The notes: generated by a model not told the origin, from the letters alone. Positions 18,906-28,609 are shown, numbered from the stretch's first letter. The stretch: 64,000 bases of DNA from Streptomyces malaysiense (GCF_000980885.2 NZ_LBDA02000028.1:1-64000), one strand, 5' to 3'. Translations and numbers: made by a program.

Positions 18906-20249
18906 ATGGCGTCGGCAGCGGCGGCCGGGGCCCCACCGGGTCCGGCCGCGCCCCGCGCGCGCAAGAGCGTGACCGGCACCCGCAAGGCCGTGGCGGTGCT
19001 GTTCCTGCTGCCCGCCCTGGTGCTGCTGGGCGCGCTCGTGGTCTACCCGATCGGGTACTCGGTCGTCCGCAGCTTCGGCACGAACTCCGGGCACGGGTTC
19101 GCGGGGTTCGACAACTACAAGACGGTCTTCACGGACGACGGCATCCTCACCGCGCTGAGGAACAACGTCATCTGGGTGGTGTTCGCGCCCGCCGTCGCCA
19201 CCGCGCTCGGGCTGGTCTTCGCGGTGCTGACCGAACGGGTGCGCTGGGGAACGGCGTTCAAGCTGGTCGTCTTCATGCCGATGGCGATCTCGATGCTCGC
19301 GGCCGGGATCATCTTCCGGCTGGTGTACGACCAGGACCCGGACAAGGGCGTCGCCAACGCCGCCTGGGTGTCGGTGCACGACACGTTCGCGCGGGCCTCG
19401 GCGTTCCCGATGGCGCACCCGGGCCGCGAGTCGCCGCTCGTCCCGCAGGGCGGCGGCTTCGTCACCAAGGCGGTCGTCCACGCCGGGCAGCCGGTCACGC
19501 TGCCGCTCGTCGGGGTCGCCCCGGACCGGATGCCCGGCGACGCGAAGAAGGCGGCGGCCGCGCCGGCCGCGCCGGGCGAGGTCACCGGCACCACCTGGCA
19601 GGACTTCACCCGCGGCAAGGGCGTCGGCCGGCTCGGCGCGCCCGACCCGGGCGAGCTGGGTTATCCGGGGATGCGGATCGAGGCGGTGAAGGGCGGCGAG
19701 GTCGTGGCCTCGACGAAGGCGGCGGCGGACGGCACCTTCACGCTGCCCGCGGCGGCCGACGGGGCCCGGCTGCGTCTGCCCGCGAGCAACTTCCGGGAGC
19801 CGTACAACGGTGTCGAGTGGCTCGGCCCGTCGCTGGTCACCCCGGCGATCATCGGGGCGTACGTCTGGATGTGGGCGGGCTTCGCGATGGTGCTGATCGC
19901 GGCCGGACTCGCGGGCGTGCCCCGGGAGCTGCTGGAGGCCGCGCGGGTGGACGGCGCGAGCGAGTGGCAGGTGTTCCGCAGGGTCACCGTGCCGCTGCTC
20001 GCGCCGGTCCTCGCGGTCGTCGCCGTCACGCTGATGATCAACGTGCTCAAGGTGTTCGACCTCGTCTACATCATCGCCCCCGGCTCCTCCCAGGACGATG
20101 CGAACGTGCTCGCCCTGGAGCTGTACCGCAGGGGCTTCGCGGAGGGCCAGCCGGGCGTGGCGAGCGCGATCGCGGTGTTCCTGCTGCTGCTGGTGATCCC
20201 GGTGATGCTGTTCAACATCCGACGGCTCAGGCGGGAGGTACGGCGATGA
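18906..20249 (+). CDS. Sugar ABC transporter permease with large insertion
   Basis: The 447-residue MalF-type permease shows the EAA loop ELLEAARVDGASEWQVFRRV (341–360) that docks the ATPase. Membrane spans lie near 28–50, 86–108, 118–140, 310–335, 365–385 and 415–435. Relatives are about 300 residues. Here an extra ~155 residues sit between the third and fourth spans (about 150–308). The insert includes a stretch (246–296) resembling Cna-B or carboxypeptidase-regulatory beta-sandwich domains (GYPGMRIEAV, ADGTFTLPA). By topology the insert is outside the cell and could help receive the binding protein or touch the wall. Confidence 0.92.
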   Translation: MASAAAAGAPPGPAAPRARKSVTGTRKAVAVLFLLPALVLLGALVVYPIGYSVVRSFGTNSGHGFAGFDNYKTVFTDDGILTALRNNVIWVVFAPAVATALGLVFAVLTERVRWGTAFKLVVFMPMAISMLAAGIIFRLVYDQDPDKGVANAAWVSVHDTFARASAFPMAHPGRESPLVPQGGGFVTKAVVHAGQPVTLPLVGVAPDRMPGDAKKAAAAPAAPGEVTGTTWQDFTRGKGVGRLGAPDPGELGYPGMRIEAVKGGEVVASTKAAADGTFTLPAAADGARLRLPASNFREPYNGVEWLGPSLVTPAIIGAYVWMWAGFAMVLIAAGLAGVPRELLEAARVDGASEWQVFRRVTVPLLAPVLAVVAVTLMINVLKVFDLVYIIAPGSSQDDANVLALELYRRGFAEGQPGVASAIAVFLLLLVIPVMLFNIRRLRREVRR

Positions 20250-21148
20250 CGGCGATCGCCACCGACACCCGGGCGGCCGCGCCCGCCACCGGCGCCCGGC
20301 CCTCGCTCGGCGCACGGATCACCCAGAAGCTGGGCGGCACCCTGGTCCGCGTCCTCCTCGTCCTCGTCGGCCTGTTCTGGCTGGTGCCGACCATCGGCCT
20401 GCTGATCTCCTCGCTGCGCTCCCCCGACGACATGAGCGCGAGCGGCTGGTGGACGGTGTTCACCAAGCCCTCCGAGCTGACCTTCGGGAGCTACCGGAAG
20501 CTGCTGGAGAACGGCGACATCACCCACTCCCTGCTGAACACGGTCCTGATCACGGTCCCGGCGACCGTCCTGGTCGTGGTCATCGGCTCGCTCGCCGGAT
20601 ACGCGTTCGCCTGGATGGAGTTCCCGGGCCGGGACTGGTGGTTCCTCGGCGTGGTCAGCCTGCTGGTGGTGCCGGTGCAGGTGGCGCTGATCCCGATCGC
20701 CGAACTGTTCGGCAAGGTCGGCCTGTTCGGCACGATTTTCGGCGTGGTCCTGTTCCACACCGGCTTCGGACTGCCGTTCGCGGTGTTCCTGCTGCGGAAC
20801 TTCTTCGCCGAGATCCCGCGTGAACTGCTGGAGGCGGCCCGCCTCGACGGTGCCGGTGAGCTGCGGCTGTTCGCCCGGGTGGTGATGCCGCTGGGCGGCC
20901 CGGCCATCGCCAGCCTCGGCATCTTCCAGTTCCTGTGGGTGTGGAACGACATGCTGGTCGCGCTGGTGTTCACCAAGTCCGGCACCCAGCCGATCACGGT
21001 GGCGCTCCAGACCCAGGTACGGCAGTTCGGCAACAACATCGACGTGCTGGCACCCGGCGCGTTCATCTCCATGGTGATCCCGCTGGCCGTGTTCTTCGCG
21101 TTCCAGCGGCAGTTCGTGTCCGGAGTGATGGCGGGCGCGGTCAAATAG
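20246..21148 (+). CDS. Sugar ABC transporter permease (MalG-type)
   Basis: The 300-residue second permease subunit overlaps the upstream gene by ATGA (20246–20249), so translation is probably coupled. It has six predicted spans and the EAA motif ELLEAARLDGAGELRLFARVVMPL. No ATPase gene lies in the operon. In Streptomyces many sugar importers share the ATPase MsiK, which is probably the case here. A hairpin follows at 21170. Confidence 0.94.
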   Translation: MTAIATDTRAAAPATGARPSLGARITQKLGGTLVRVLLVLVGLFWLVPTIGLLISSLRSPDDMSASGWWTVFTKPSELTFGSYRKLLENGDITHSLLNTVLITVPATVLVVVIGSLAGYAFAWMEFPGRDWWFLGVVSLLVVPVQVALIPIAELFGKVGLFGTIFGVVLFHTGFGLPFAVFLLRNFFAEIPRELLEAARLDGAGELRLFARVVMPLGGPAIASLGIFQFLWVWNDMLVALVFTKSGTQPITVALQTQVRQFGNNIDVLAPGAFISMVIPLAVFFAFQRQFVSGVMAGAVK

Positions 21149-21169
21149 CCCATACCAGAAGGCTGTTCA

Positions 21170-21199
21170 GGGGGCGGGTCCGGGCACGGGCCCGCCCCC
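21170..21199 (+). terminator. Terminator of sugar importer operon
   Basis: A 12-bp GC-rich stem (21170–21181 with 21188–21199, one G-T pair) with a 6-nt loop begins 22 nt after the permease stop. No U-tract is seen. Confidence 0.6.
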
Positions 21200-21304
21200 A
21201 CTCGTTCACCGGCCGTCCCCCGAATGCCGTACGGGCCGTAACCCCGTCACCCTTTCGGCCGTTCCCGGGCAGAACGCTCGCGCCGTCAGACCCATGGATG
21301 TCCC

Positions 21305-23554
21305 GTGCCCAGGTTCAGTGTCATCGTCCCCGCGTACCAGGTCCAGGCGTATCTCTCCGAGTGCCTGGACTCCGTGTTGTCGCAGTCGTTCTCGGATCTC
21401 GAAGTGATCGCCGTGGACGACGGTTCGCCGGACGCGTGCGGGGAGATCATCGACGCGTACGCGGCCCGTGACCCCCGGGTGAAACCCTTACACCTGGCCG
21501 AGAACCGGGGGCTCGGACGGGCCCGCAACGCCGGGATCGCGCGGGCCGCCGGCGAGTACCTGATCTTCCTGGACAGCGACGACACCCTCACCCCCGGCTC
21601 GCTCGCGGCCGTCGCCGAGCGGATCGAGGCGACCGGCGGGCCCGATGTGCTGGTGTACGACTACGAGCGCACGTACTGGGACGGGCGGCGGGTGCGCAAC
21701 CATCTCGCGGCCGAGCTGAGCGAGTGGGGCCGGGCGCCCTTCCGGCTCACGGACCGGCCGGGGCTGCTGCGGGTGCTGATGGTGGCCTGGAACAAGGCGT
21801 ACCGGCGGGAGTTCGTCGCGGCGGAGGGCTTCGCCTTCCCGCCGGGCTACTACGAGGACACCCCCTGGACCTTCCCGGTGCTGATGGCGGCCGGTTCGAT
21901 CGCGACCCTGGACCGGGTGTGCGTGCACTACCGGCAGCGCCGCCAGGGCAGCATCCTGTCCACCACCAGCCGCAAGCACTTCGACCTGTTCGACCAGTAC
22001 GAGCGGGTCTTCGCCTATGTCGCCGACCACCCGGAACTCGCCTTCTGGAAGCCGGAGTTGTACCGGCGGATGGTCGACCACTACGGCGTCGTGTTCACCC
22101 GCCCCGGACGGCTGCCGCGCGGCAGCCACGGGGAGTTCCTGCGCCGGGCCCGCGACCACCACCGTCGCTACCGGGTGCCGAAGGCGCGGCTGCGGCGGCG
22201 GCACCTGCTGATCCGGTTCGGGCTGCACCGCACCTTCCGGGCCCTGCGGTACGCCGCCGCCGCCCGCCGGCGCCTGCGAGAGCTCGTGCTGGGCCCGGCG
22301 CGCGCCGGGCGCCGCGCCGCGCTGGGGCTGCACTACCGGATCCAGCTGCGGCTGCCGCTGCGGCCCGAGCGCGCGGTGTTCGCCGCCGAGGGCGGGTACG
22401 GCGGCGACCCGGCCGCGCTGGAGGAGGCGATGCGCCGGTACGCCCCGCATGTGCGCACCACCTGGATCGCCGACCCGGCGCACCCGCGCCCGCTCCCGGC
22501 CGGCCCGCGGCTCGTCGCCCCCGGCACGGCCGCCCACTGGACGGCACTGGCCCGCTCCACGTACCTGTTCGGCGACGCCCACCTCACGCGCGGACTGCGC
22601 AAGCGGGACGGGCAGATCCTGGTGTGCGCCCTCGGCGGGACTCCGCTCGGGCACACCGGACTCGACCTCCAGGAGCGCCCGGGGGCCGTGCCGGGCTCCG
22701 ATCCCGTGGCGCTGCTGCGGGACGTCGACCAATGGGACCACGTGGTCTCCGGCAACCGGCACTCCACCCTGACCTGGGAGCGGGTCCACCCGGGCCGCTG
22801 GACCGCGCTCGAGTACGGCAGCCCGCGCACCGACGTCTTCCAGCGGGCCACCCCGGACGAGGTGGCCCGGCTGCGCGCCACCCTGGGCATCCCCGCGGGC
22901 AAGGTCGCCGTCCTCTACGCGCCGGCCCGCCGCGACCACCGCCGCACCCAGCACCTCCCGCTGGACCTGCCGAAGCTCGCGCGCGGCCTCGGCCCGCGCT
23001 TCGTGCTGCTCGCCCGCGGCCACGGGGACGTGCCGGTGGAGGGCGCCCGGGTCATCGACGTCTCCGCGCACCCCTGCCCCGAGGGCCTGTGCCTGGCCGC
23101 GGACGCGCTGCTCACCGACCAGTCGCCGCTCATGTTCGACTACGCCGGCCTGGACCGGCCGATCGTGCTGCACACCGGGGACTGGGCGGCGTACGCGGCG
23201 GTCCGCGGCGTCTACGTCGACCTGCCCGGCGCCCCGCCCGGCGCGGTGGGGCGCGACGAGGATGAACTGGTCGACGTGTTCACCGACGGCACCTGGAACG
23301 GCGCGCGCGCCGCGCTGCTGCGGGCCGCCTTCCGGGAGCGGTTCTGCCCGTGGGACGACGGGCGGGCCGCCGAGCGGGTGGTACGGCACATCGTGCTGGG
23401 CCGCACCGAGCCGTCCCCGGTGGTGCCGCTCGGCGAGCGCCGCCCGGTGCGCTCCGCCATGGCGAACGCCGTGCACCCGGCGCGCTCCCCGCTGGTCTCG
23501 GTGCCGCATCCGGCCGGCCCCCGCCCCGTCACCTGGCCCGCCGAACACCGTTGA
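21305..23554 (+). CDS. GT2–glycerophosphotransferase-like fusion, transferase half degenerate
   Basis: The 749-residue protein starts at GTG 21305. Residues 1–230 form a family-2 glycosyltransferase with VDDGSPD and the nucleotide-sugar motif LDSDD (89–93), which appears intact. The C-terminal half (about 380–720) aligns with CDP-glycerol glycerophosphotransferases (TagB/TagF). Key motifs are altered: HGTPLK is GGTPLG (near 444), PTHRD is PARRD, and TDYSSIMFDY is TDQSPLMFDY (near 604). The GT2 half is probably active and the polymerase half impaired or repurposed. Leu62 is a TTA codon. It is the first of three adjacent homologous genes, likely acting in wall-polymer synthesis at the inner membrane face. 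Confidence 0.9.
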   Translation: MPRFSVIVPAYQVQAYLSECLDSVLSQSFSDLEVIAVDDGSPDACGEIIDAYAARDPRVKPLHLAENRGLGRARNAGIARAAGEYLIFLDSDDTLTPGSLAAVAERIEATGGPDVLVYDYERTYWDGRRVRNHLAAELSEWGRAPFRLTDRPGLLRVLMVAWNKAYRREFVAAEGFAFPPGYYEDTPWTFPVLMAAGSIATLDRVCVHYRQRRQGSILSTTSRKHFDLFDQYERVFAYVADHPELAFWKPELYRRMVDHYGVVFTRPGRLPRGSHGEFLRRARDHHRRYRVPKARLRRRHLLIRFGLHRTFRALRYAAAARRRLRELVLGPARAGRRAALGLHYRIQLRLPLRPERAVFAAEGGYGGDPAALEEAMRRYAPHVRTTWIADPAHPRPLPAGPRLVAPGTAAHWTALARSTYLFGDAHLTRGLRKRDGQILVCALGGTPLGHTGLDLQERPGAVPGSDPVALLRDVDQWDHVVSGNRHSTLTWERVHPGRWTALEYGSPRTDVFQRATPDEVARLRATLGIPAGKVAVLYAPARRDHRRTQHLPLDLPKLARGLGPRFVLLARGHGDVPVEGARVIDVSAHPCPEGLCLAADALLTDQSPLMFDYAGLDRPIVLHTGDWAAYAAVRGVYVDLPGAPPGAVGRDEDELVDVFTDGTWNGARAALLRAAFRERFCPWDDGRAAERVVRHIVLGRTEPSPVVPLGERRPVRSAMANAVHPARSPLVSVPHPAGPRPVTWPAEHR

Positions 23555-23571
23555 TCCCACCGGGAGTTCCC

Positions 23572-23661
23572 ATGCGCCTCGGCTCGACGCGGCCCACCCC
23601 GCCCCGGCCGTCCAGCCGGCGCCCGGCGGGCCGGCCGGGGCGGGTGCGCGCGGCGCAGTAG
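23572..23661 (+). CDS. Possible 29-residue leader peptide
   Basis: A short ORF starts at ATG 23572 with GGGAG 7 nt before it and ends 44 nt before the next large gene. The product begins MRLGSTRPTPPRP and is rich in Arg and Pro. It overlaps a strong GC hairpin (23598–23644). It may be a translated leader controlling the downstream gene, or chance. Confidence 0.35.
   Translation: MRLGSTRPTPPRPSSRRPAGRPGRVRAAQ
23598..23644 (+). promoter_or_regulatory. GC hairpin (attenuator- or terminator-like) in the operon gap
   Basis: A 13-bp perfect stem (23598–23610 with 23632–23644) lies in the 151-nt gap between the first two fusion genes and overlaps the small ORF. It may reduce read-through or act as an attenuator. 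Confidence 0.5.
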
Positions 23662-23705
23662 AGACACGTCCGCAGGACGGCAGGAAGAACGACAGAAAGA
23701 GCAGT

Positions 23706-25913
23706 ATGCCCCGCTTCAGCATTATCGTCCCCACCCATGGGGTCGCCGGCCGGCTGTCCCAGGCGCTGGACTCGGTCCTCGGCCAGTCCTTCGGCGACCT
23801 GGAACTGATCCCCGTCTGCGACGCGCCCGACGCCCCGGCCGCCGAGGTGGCCGCCGGGTACGCCGGGCGGGACCCCCGGGTGATGCCGGTCCACTCACCG
23901 CCGTCCGCCGGGCTCGGCGGGGCGCGCAACGCCGGGATGCGGGCGGCGACCGGCGCGTACGTGCTCTTCCTGGACGGCGACGACCTGCTGCTGCCGGGCG
24001 CGCTGGCCGCCGTGGACGCCCGGCTGGCCGGGACCGCCGGGGTGGACGTGCTGTACGTGGAGCACGAGCGCGCGCCCTGGTGGGAGGGCGATCCGGTGAA
24101 CCCGGTCGCGCCGCTGTTCGCCGGTGCACCGAAGGGCGCCTTCGCCCCCGCCGCACTGCCGGGGCTGACCGGCGCCGTCCTGCCCGCGTGGAGCGCGGTG
24201 TACCGCCGCACCTTCCTGACCGAGCACGAACTCACCTTTCCCGACGGCCATTTCACGGATCTCGGCTGGGGCGGGCTGACCACGGTCGCCGCCCGGCGCG
24301 TCGCCGTGCTGCGCCGGGTCGTCGTCCGGCACCGGCTGCGCCGGCAGGGCAGCCGGCTGAACCTGCCCGGCGAACGCCGGCACGACCTGCTCGACCAGGT
24401 GGAGCTGGTCCTCGCGCGGGCCGCCGGGCACGCCCTGCCCGCCGAGCGCACCGGGCCGCTCTTCGACCAGCTGTTCGCGCTGGTGCTGAAGACCGTGTCC
24501 CGGCCGGAGCGGCTGGCCGGCGGGCACCGGGCGTTCTTCCGCCGCGCGGCCCGCCTGTACCGGCGATTCCGGCCGGCCGGGCACCGGATGCCGCGCGGCA
24601 GCCTCGGGGTGCAGCACCGGCTGCTCGCGGTCGGCGCGTACGACGCCTTCCGCGCCCTGCGCGACGCGAACCGGCTCGCGGGCCGGGCCGTCGAGACCGT
24701 GCCGCGCCCGCACGCGGTCCGCACCCGGCTGCGCTACCGCGCCGCCCTGCGCCGCCCGCTCGACCCCGACCTCGTGGTGTACTGCGCCTACTGGGGCCGG
24801 GGCTACGCCTGCAACCCGGCCGCGATCCACGCCAAGGCCCGCGAACTCGCCCCGCATCTGCGCTCGGTGTTCCTGGTGGAGGCCGGGCAGGAACACACCC
24901 TGCCCGCGGACGTGGAGTACGCGGTGCTCGGCTCCCACCGCGCCTGGGAGCTGCTGGCCCGAGCCCGCTACCTGGTCAACAACGCCAACTTCGCCGAGGG
25001 CGTGGTCAAACGGCCCGGCAGCGTGCACCTGCAGACCCAGCACGGCACCCCGCTGAAGACGATGGGCGTGGACCAGTCGACGTACCCCGTGGTGGCCGCG
25101 CGCTCCGGCAGCTTCACCCGGCTGCTGGGCCGGGTCGACCGCTGGGACTTCAACCTCTCCTCCAACCGGCACTCCACCCGCGTGTGGGAGCGTGCCTTCC
25201 CCGGCTCCTGGGAGGCGCTGGAGTACGGCTATCCGCGCAACGACGTCTACTACACGGCGACCGCGGCCGACGTGGCCCGGATCCGGCGGGAGCTGGGCAT
25301 CCCCGAGAACCGGTTCGCCGTGCTCTACGCCCCCACCCACCGCGACCACCACAGCGGGTTCGAACCCGGCCTGGACCTGGAGGAGTTCTGCGCGGCGGTG
25401 GGTGAGGACGTGGTGGTGCTGCTGCGCGCCCACTACTTCTACGACCAGGGCCGCGCCCGGCACTCGGACCGGATCATCGACGTCACCGGACACCGCTCCG
25501 CCGAGGACGTGTGCCTGGCCGCGGACGCGCTGATCACCGACTACTCGTCCATCATGTTCGACTACGCCAACCTGGACCGGCCGATCGTGATCTACGCCGA
25601 CGACTGGGAGGTCTACCGGCAGACACGGGGCGTCTACTTCGACCTGATGGCCGAGCCGCCCGGACCGGTCGCCCGCACCCCCGGGGAACTGGCCGCCGTC
25701 TTCCGCGAGGGCGGGTACGCCGGCCCGGAGCCGGCGGCGCTGCGGGCCCGGTTCCGCGAGCGTTTCTGCGAGTTCGACGACGGACGGGCCGCCGAACGCG
25801 TCGTACGGCGGGTGCTGCTGGGCGAGCCGCCGCAGGCGCTCCCGCCGGTGCTGCCGCTCGGCGAACGCGTCCCCGCCCCCGCCCCCGCCCCCGCGACCCC
25901 CGTGAGGAGCTGA
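23706..25913 (+). CDS. GT2–CDP-glycerol glycerophosphotransferase fusion
   Basis: The 735-residue protein starts at ATG 23706 (MPRFSIIVPTHGV). The N-terminal GT2 domain keeps a DxD-like FLDGDD near residue 90, but the usual VDDGS motif reads VCDAPDAP, so its activity is uncertain. The C-terminal TagF-like domain is complete: QHGTPLKTMG, PTHRDHH, LLRAHYF (second catalytic His) and TDYSSIMFDYANLDRPIVIYADD. This half should transfer glycerol-phosphate or a related polyol-phosphate from a CDP-activated donor. The start of the next gene lies 2 nt after its stop codon, so the two are translationally coupled. Confidence 0.93.
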   Translation: MPRFSIIVPTHGVAGRLSQALDSVLGQSFGDLELIPVCDAPDAPAAEVAAGYAGRDPRVMPVHSPPSAGLGGARNAGMRAATGAYVLFLDGDDLLLPGALAAVDARLAGTAGVDVLYVEHERAPWWEGDPVNPVAPLFAGAPKGAFAPAALPGLTGAVLPAWSAVYRRTFLTEHELTFPDGHFTDLGWGGLTTVAARRVAVLRRVVVRHRLRRQGSRLNLPGERRHDLLDQVELVLARAAGHALPAERTGPLFDQLFALVLKTVSRPERLAGGHRAFFRRAARLYRRFRPAGHRMPRGSLGVQHRLLAVGAYDAFRALRDANRLAGRAVETVPRPHAVRTRLRYRAALRRPLDPDLVVYCAYWGRGYACNPAAIHAKARELAPHLRSVFLVEAGQEHTLPADVEYAVLGSHRAWELLARARYLVNNANFAEGVVKRPGSVHLQTQHGTPLKTMGVDQSTYPVVAARSGSFTRLLGRVDRWDFNLSSNRHSTRVWERAFPGSWEALEYGYPRNDVYYTATAADVARIRRELGIPENRFAVLYAPTHRDHHSGFEPGLDLEEFCAAVGEDVVVLLRAHYFYDQGRARHSDRIIDVTGHRSAEDVCLAADALITDYSSIMFDYANLDRPIVIYADDWEVYRQTRGVYFDLMAEPPGPVARTPGELAAVFREGGYAGPEPAALRARFRERFCEFDDGRAAERVVRRVLLGEPPQALPPVLPLGERVPAPAPAPATPVRS

Positions 25914-25915
25914 CC

Positions 25916-28120
25916 ATGCCCCGCTTCAGTGTGATCGTGCCCTGTTACCAGGTGCAGGCGTACCTCCGCGAATGCCTGGACTCGGTGCTGGCGCAGTCGT
26001 GCCGGGACCTGGAGGTGATCGCCGTGGACGACCGCTCGCCGGACGACTGCGGCGCGATCCTCGACGAGTACGCCGCGCGCGACCCCCGGGTGAAGGTGCT
26101 GCACCTGCCGGAGAACGTGGGCCTCGGGCGCGCCCGCAACGCCGGGCTGCCGCACGCCACCGGCGACTACCTCTTCTTCCTGGACAGCGACGACACCCTC
26201 ACCCCGGGCGCGCTCGCGGCGATCGCCGACCGGCTGGCGGAGAGCGGCGACCCGGACGTGCTCGTGTTCGACTACGCGCGCACGTACTGGTGGGGCGGCA
26301 CCCGGCGCAACGCCCTCGCGGAGGTGCTCGCCGAGGCCGGTCCGGACACCTTCACGGCGGCCGGGTACCCGCGGATCCTGGATCTGCTGATGGTGGTGTG
26401 GAACAAGGTCTACCGGCGGGAGTTCGTCGCGGCGGAGGGCTTCACCTTCCCGCCCGGCTACTACGAGGACACCCCCTGGACCTTCCCGGTCATGCTCAGC
26501 GCCGGGCGGATCGCCGCGCTGGACCGGATCTGCCTGAACTACCGCCAGCGCAGGCAGGGCAACATCCTGTCCACCACCAGCCGCAAGCACTTCGACGTCC
26601 ACGACCAGTACCTGCGGGTGTTCGCGTTCCTGGACGAGCACCCCGAACTGGATTCCTGGCGGCCGTACCTGCACCGCAAGATGGGCGAGCACTGCCTGGA
26701 CATCCTGGCCAAGCCGGACCGGCTGCCGCCCGCCGACAAAGCCGAGTTCTTCCGCCGCACGGCCGGCCTGTTCCGCCGGCTGAAGCCCGAGGGTGCCCGA
26801 GTGGAAGGCGAGGCGGCCCTGCTGGAGGGTGGCTGGGCGGGCTACCGGCTGCGGTTGCAGGCGGGCCGGGCCGGACGGGGGGCGGCGCGGCGGGCGGCCG
26901 CGGCACGGCGCGTGGCGGCCGGCCGGGCCCGCACCGGCTGGGCCCTGCTGCAGGCCCGCCGTCCGCTCGACCCCGAGCTGGTGGTGTACTCGTCGTCCGC
27001 GCACCGGGGCTTCCTCGGCGACCCGGCCGCCGTCCACCGCGCGGCCCTGCGGATCGCCCCGCGGCTGCGCGGGGTGTGGGTGGTGCGGGACGCGGAGACG
27101 GCGGCGGGGCTGCCGCCGGACGTGGAGCACGTGATCGCGGGCACCCGGCGCTGCGCGGAGGTCACGGCGCGGGCCGGGTTCCTGGTGAACGACGTGCCCT
27201 GGACCGGCGTCCCGGCCAAGCGGCCCGGCGGTGTGCACATCCACACCCATCAGGGCACCCCGCTGAAGTACCTGGGCGCCGATCTGCTGGACAAGCCGGG
27301 CGCCCGGCTCGGCGTGGACGTGCCGCAGCTGCTGCGCCGCGCCGACCGCTGGGACCACAGCCTGGTCGCGAGCCGCTATTCGGAGCTGGTGTACGAGCGG
27401 GCCTACCCCTGCCATTTCGCCTCGGCGCGCACCGGCAGCCCGCGCAACGACGTGCTGGTCGACGGCGGTCCCAGTGACTTCCGCCGGCGGCACGGCATCC
27501 CGGACGACCACACGGTGGTGCTGTACGCGCCGACCCTCCGGGACTACCGCAGGGGCGGTCATGTGGACCGGATCGACGTGGCCCGGCTCGCGGCCGACCT
27601 CGGCGAGGGCCACACGCTCGTGGTCCGGCTGCATCCCGCGCTGGCGGCAGGTCCGGCCCGCGGCCTGGGCCTCACGGAGCTGGCCCGGCGCGGCGCGGTG
27701 CTCGACGCGACGGACGAGCCCGATCTGCCGGACGTGCTGCTCGCGGCGGACGTGCTGATCACCGACTACTCGTCCGTGATGTTCGACTACGCCAACCTGG
27801 ACCGGCCGATCGTGATCCACGCCGACGACTGGGAGGTCTACCGGCGGACACGGGGCGCCTACTTCGATCTGACGGCCGAGCCGCCGGGCCATGTCACCCG
27901 CTCCCAGCGGGAGTTGGCCGGGCTGTTCACCTCGGGGCGCTGGCGGGACGAGGAGTCGGCGCGGCTGCGCTCCCGGTTCCGCTCCCGCTACTGCGAGTTC
28001 GAGGACGGCCGGGCCGCCGAACGCGTCGTACGCACGCTGCTGCTGGACGAGCCGATGCCGGGCGCGGTGCGGCTGCCGGGGCAGGCGACGACCGGGCGGG
28101 GCGCGCTGACCTCGGCGTGA
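25916..28120 (+). CDS. GT2–CDP-glycerol glycerophosphotransferase fusion
   Basis: The 734-residue protein starts at ATG 25916. Its GT2 half is very close to that of the 21305 gene (VDDRSPDDCG, FLDSDDTLTPG, GYYEDTPWTFP, RQRRQGNILSTTSRKHFD), which indicates duplication. The C-terminal domain has HQGTPLKYLG, with Gln in place of the His normally before GTP. PTLRD, VVRLHPA and a full TDYSSVMFDYANLDRP motif are present. The transferase is probably functional with an altered donor pocket. It is the last gene of the cluster; the next gene (ohr) is convergent. Confidence 0.92.
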   Translation: MPRFSVIVPCYQVQAYLRECLDSVLAQSCRDLEVIAVDDRSPDDCGAILDEYAARDPRVKVLHLPENVGLGRARNAGLPHATGDYLFFLDSDDTLTPGALAAIADRLAESGDPDVLVFDYARTYWWGGTRRNALAEVLAEAGPDTFTAAGYPRILDLLMVVWNKVYRREFVAAEGFTFPPGYYEDTPWTFPVMLSAGRIAALDRICLNYRQRRQGNILSTTSRKHFDVHDQYLRVFAFLDEHPELDSWRPYLHRKMGEHCLDILAKPDRLPPADKAEFFRRTAGLFRRLKPEGARVEGEAALLEGGWAGYRLRLQAGRAGRGAARRAAAARRVAAGRARTGWALLQARRPLDPELVVYSSSAHRGFLGDPAAVHRAALRIAPRLRGVWVVRDAETAAGLPPDVEHVIAGTRRCAEVTARAGFLVNDVPWTGVPAKRPGGVHIHTHQGTPLKYLGADLLDKPGARLGVDVPQLLRRADRWDHSLVASRYSELVYERAYPCHFASARTGSPRNDVLVDGGPSDFRRRHGIPDDHTVVLYAPTLRDYRRGGHVDRIDVARLAADLGEGHTLVVRLHPALAAGPARGLGLTELARRGAVLDATDEPDLPDVLLAADVLITDYSSVMFDYANLDRPIVIHADDWEVYRRTRGAYFDLTAEPPGHVTRSQRELAGLFTSGRWRDEESARLRSRFRSRYCEFEDGRAAERVVRTLLLDEPMPGAVRLPGQATTGRGALTSA

Positions 28121-28195
28121 GGGCCGTACGACCGCGGCGGCGGAGCCGGACCGGCCGGTGGCGCGGGGCCACGGCGGGTCCGGCGGTCGCGGGAC

Positions 28196-28609
<414 letters not shown>

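Noticed and set aside
28145..28184. Inverted repeat between the third fusion gene and ohr
   Set aside because: An 8-bp stem with a 24-nt loop and no U-tract is not convincing.
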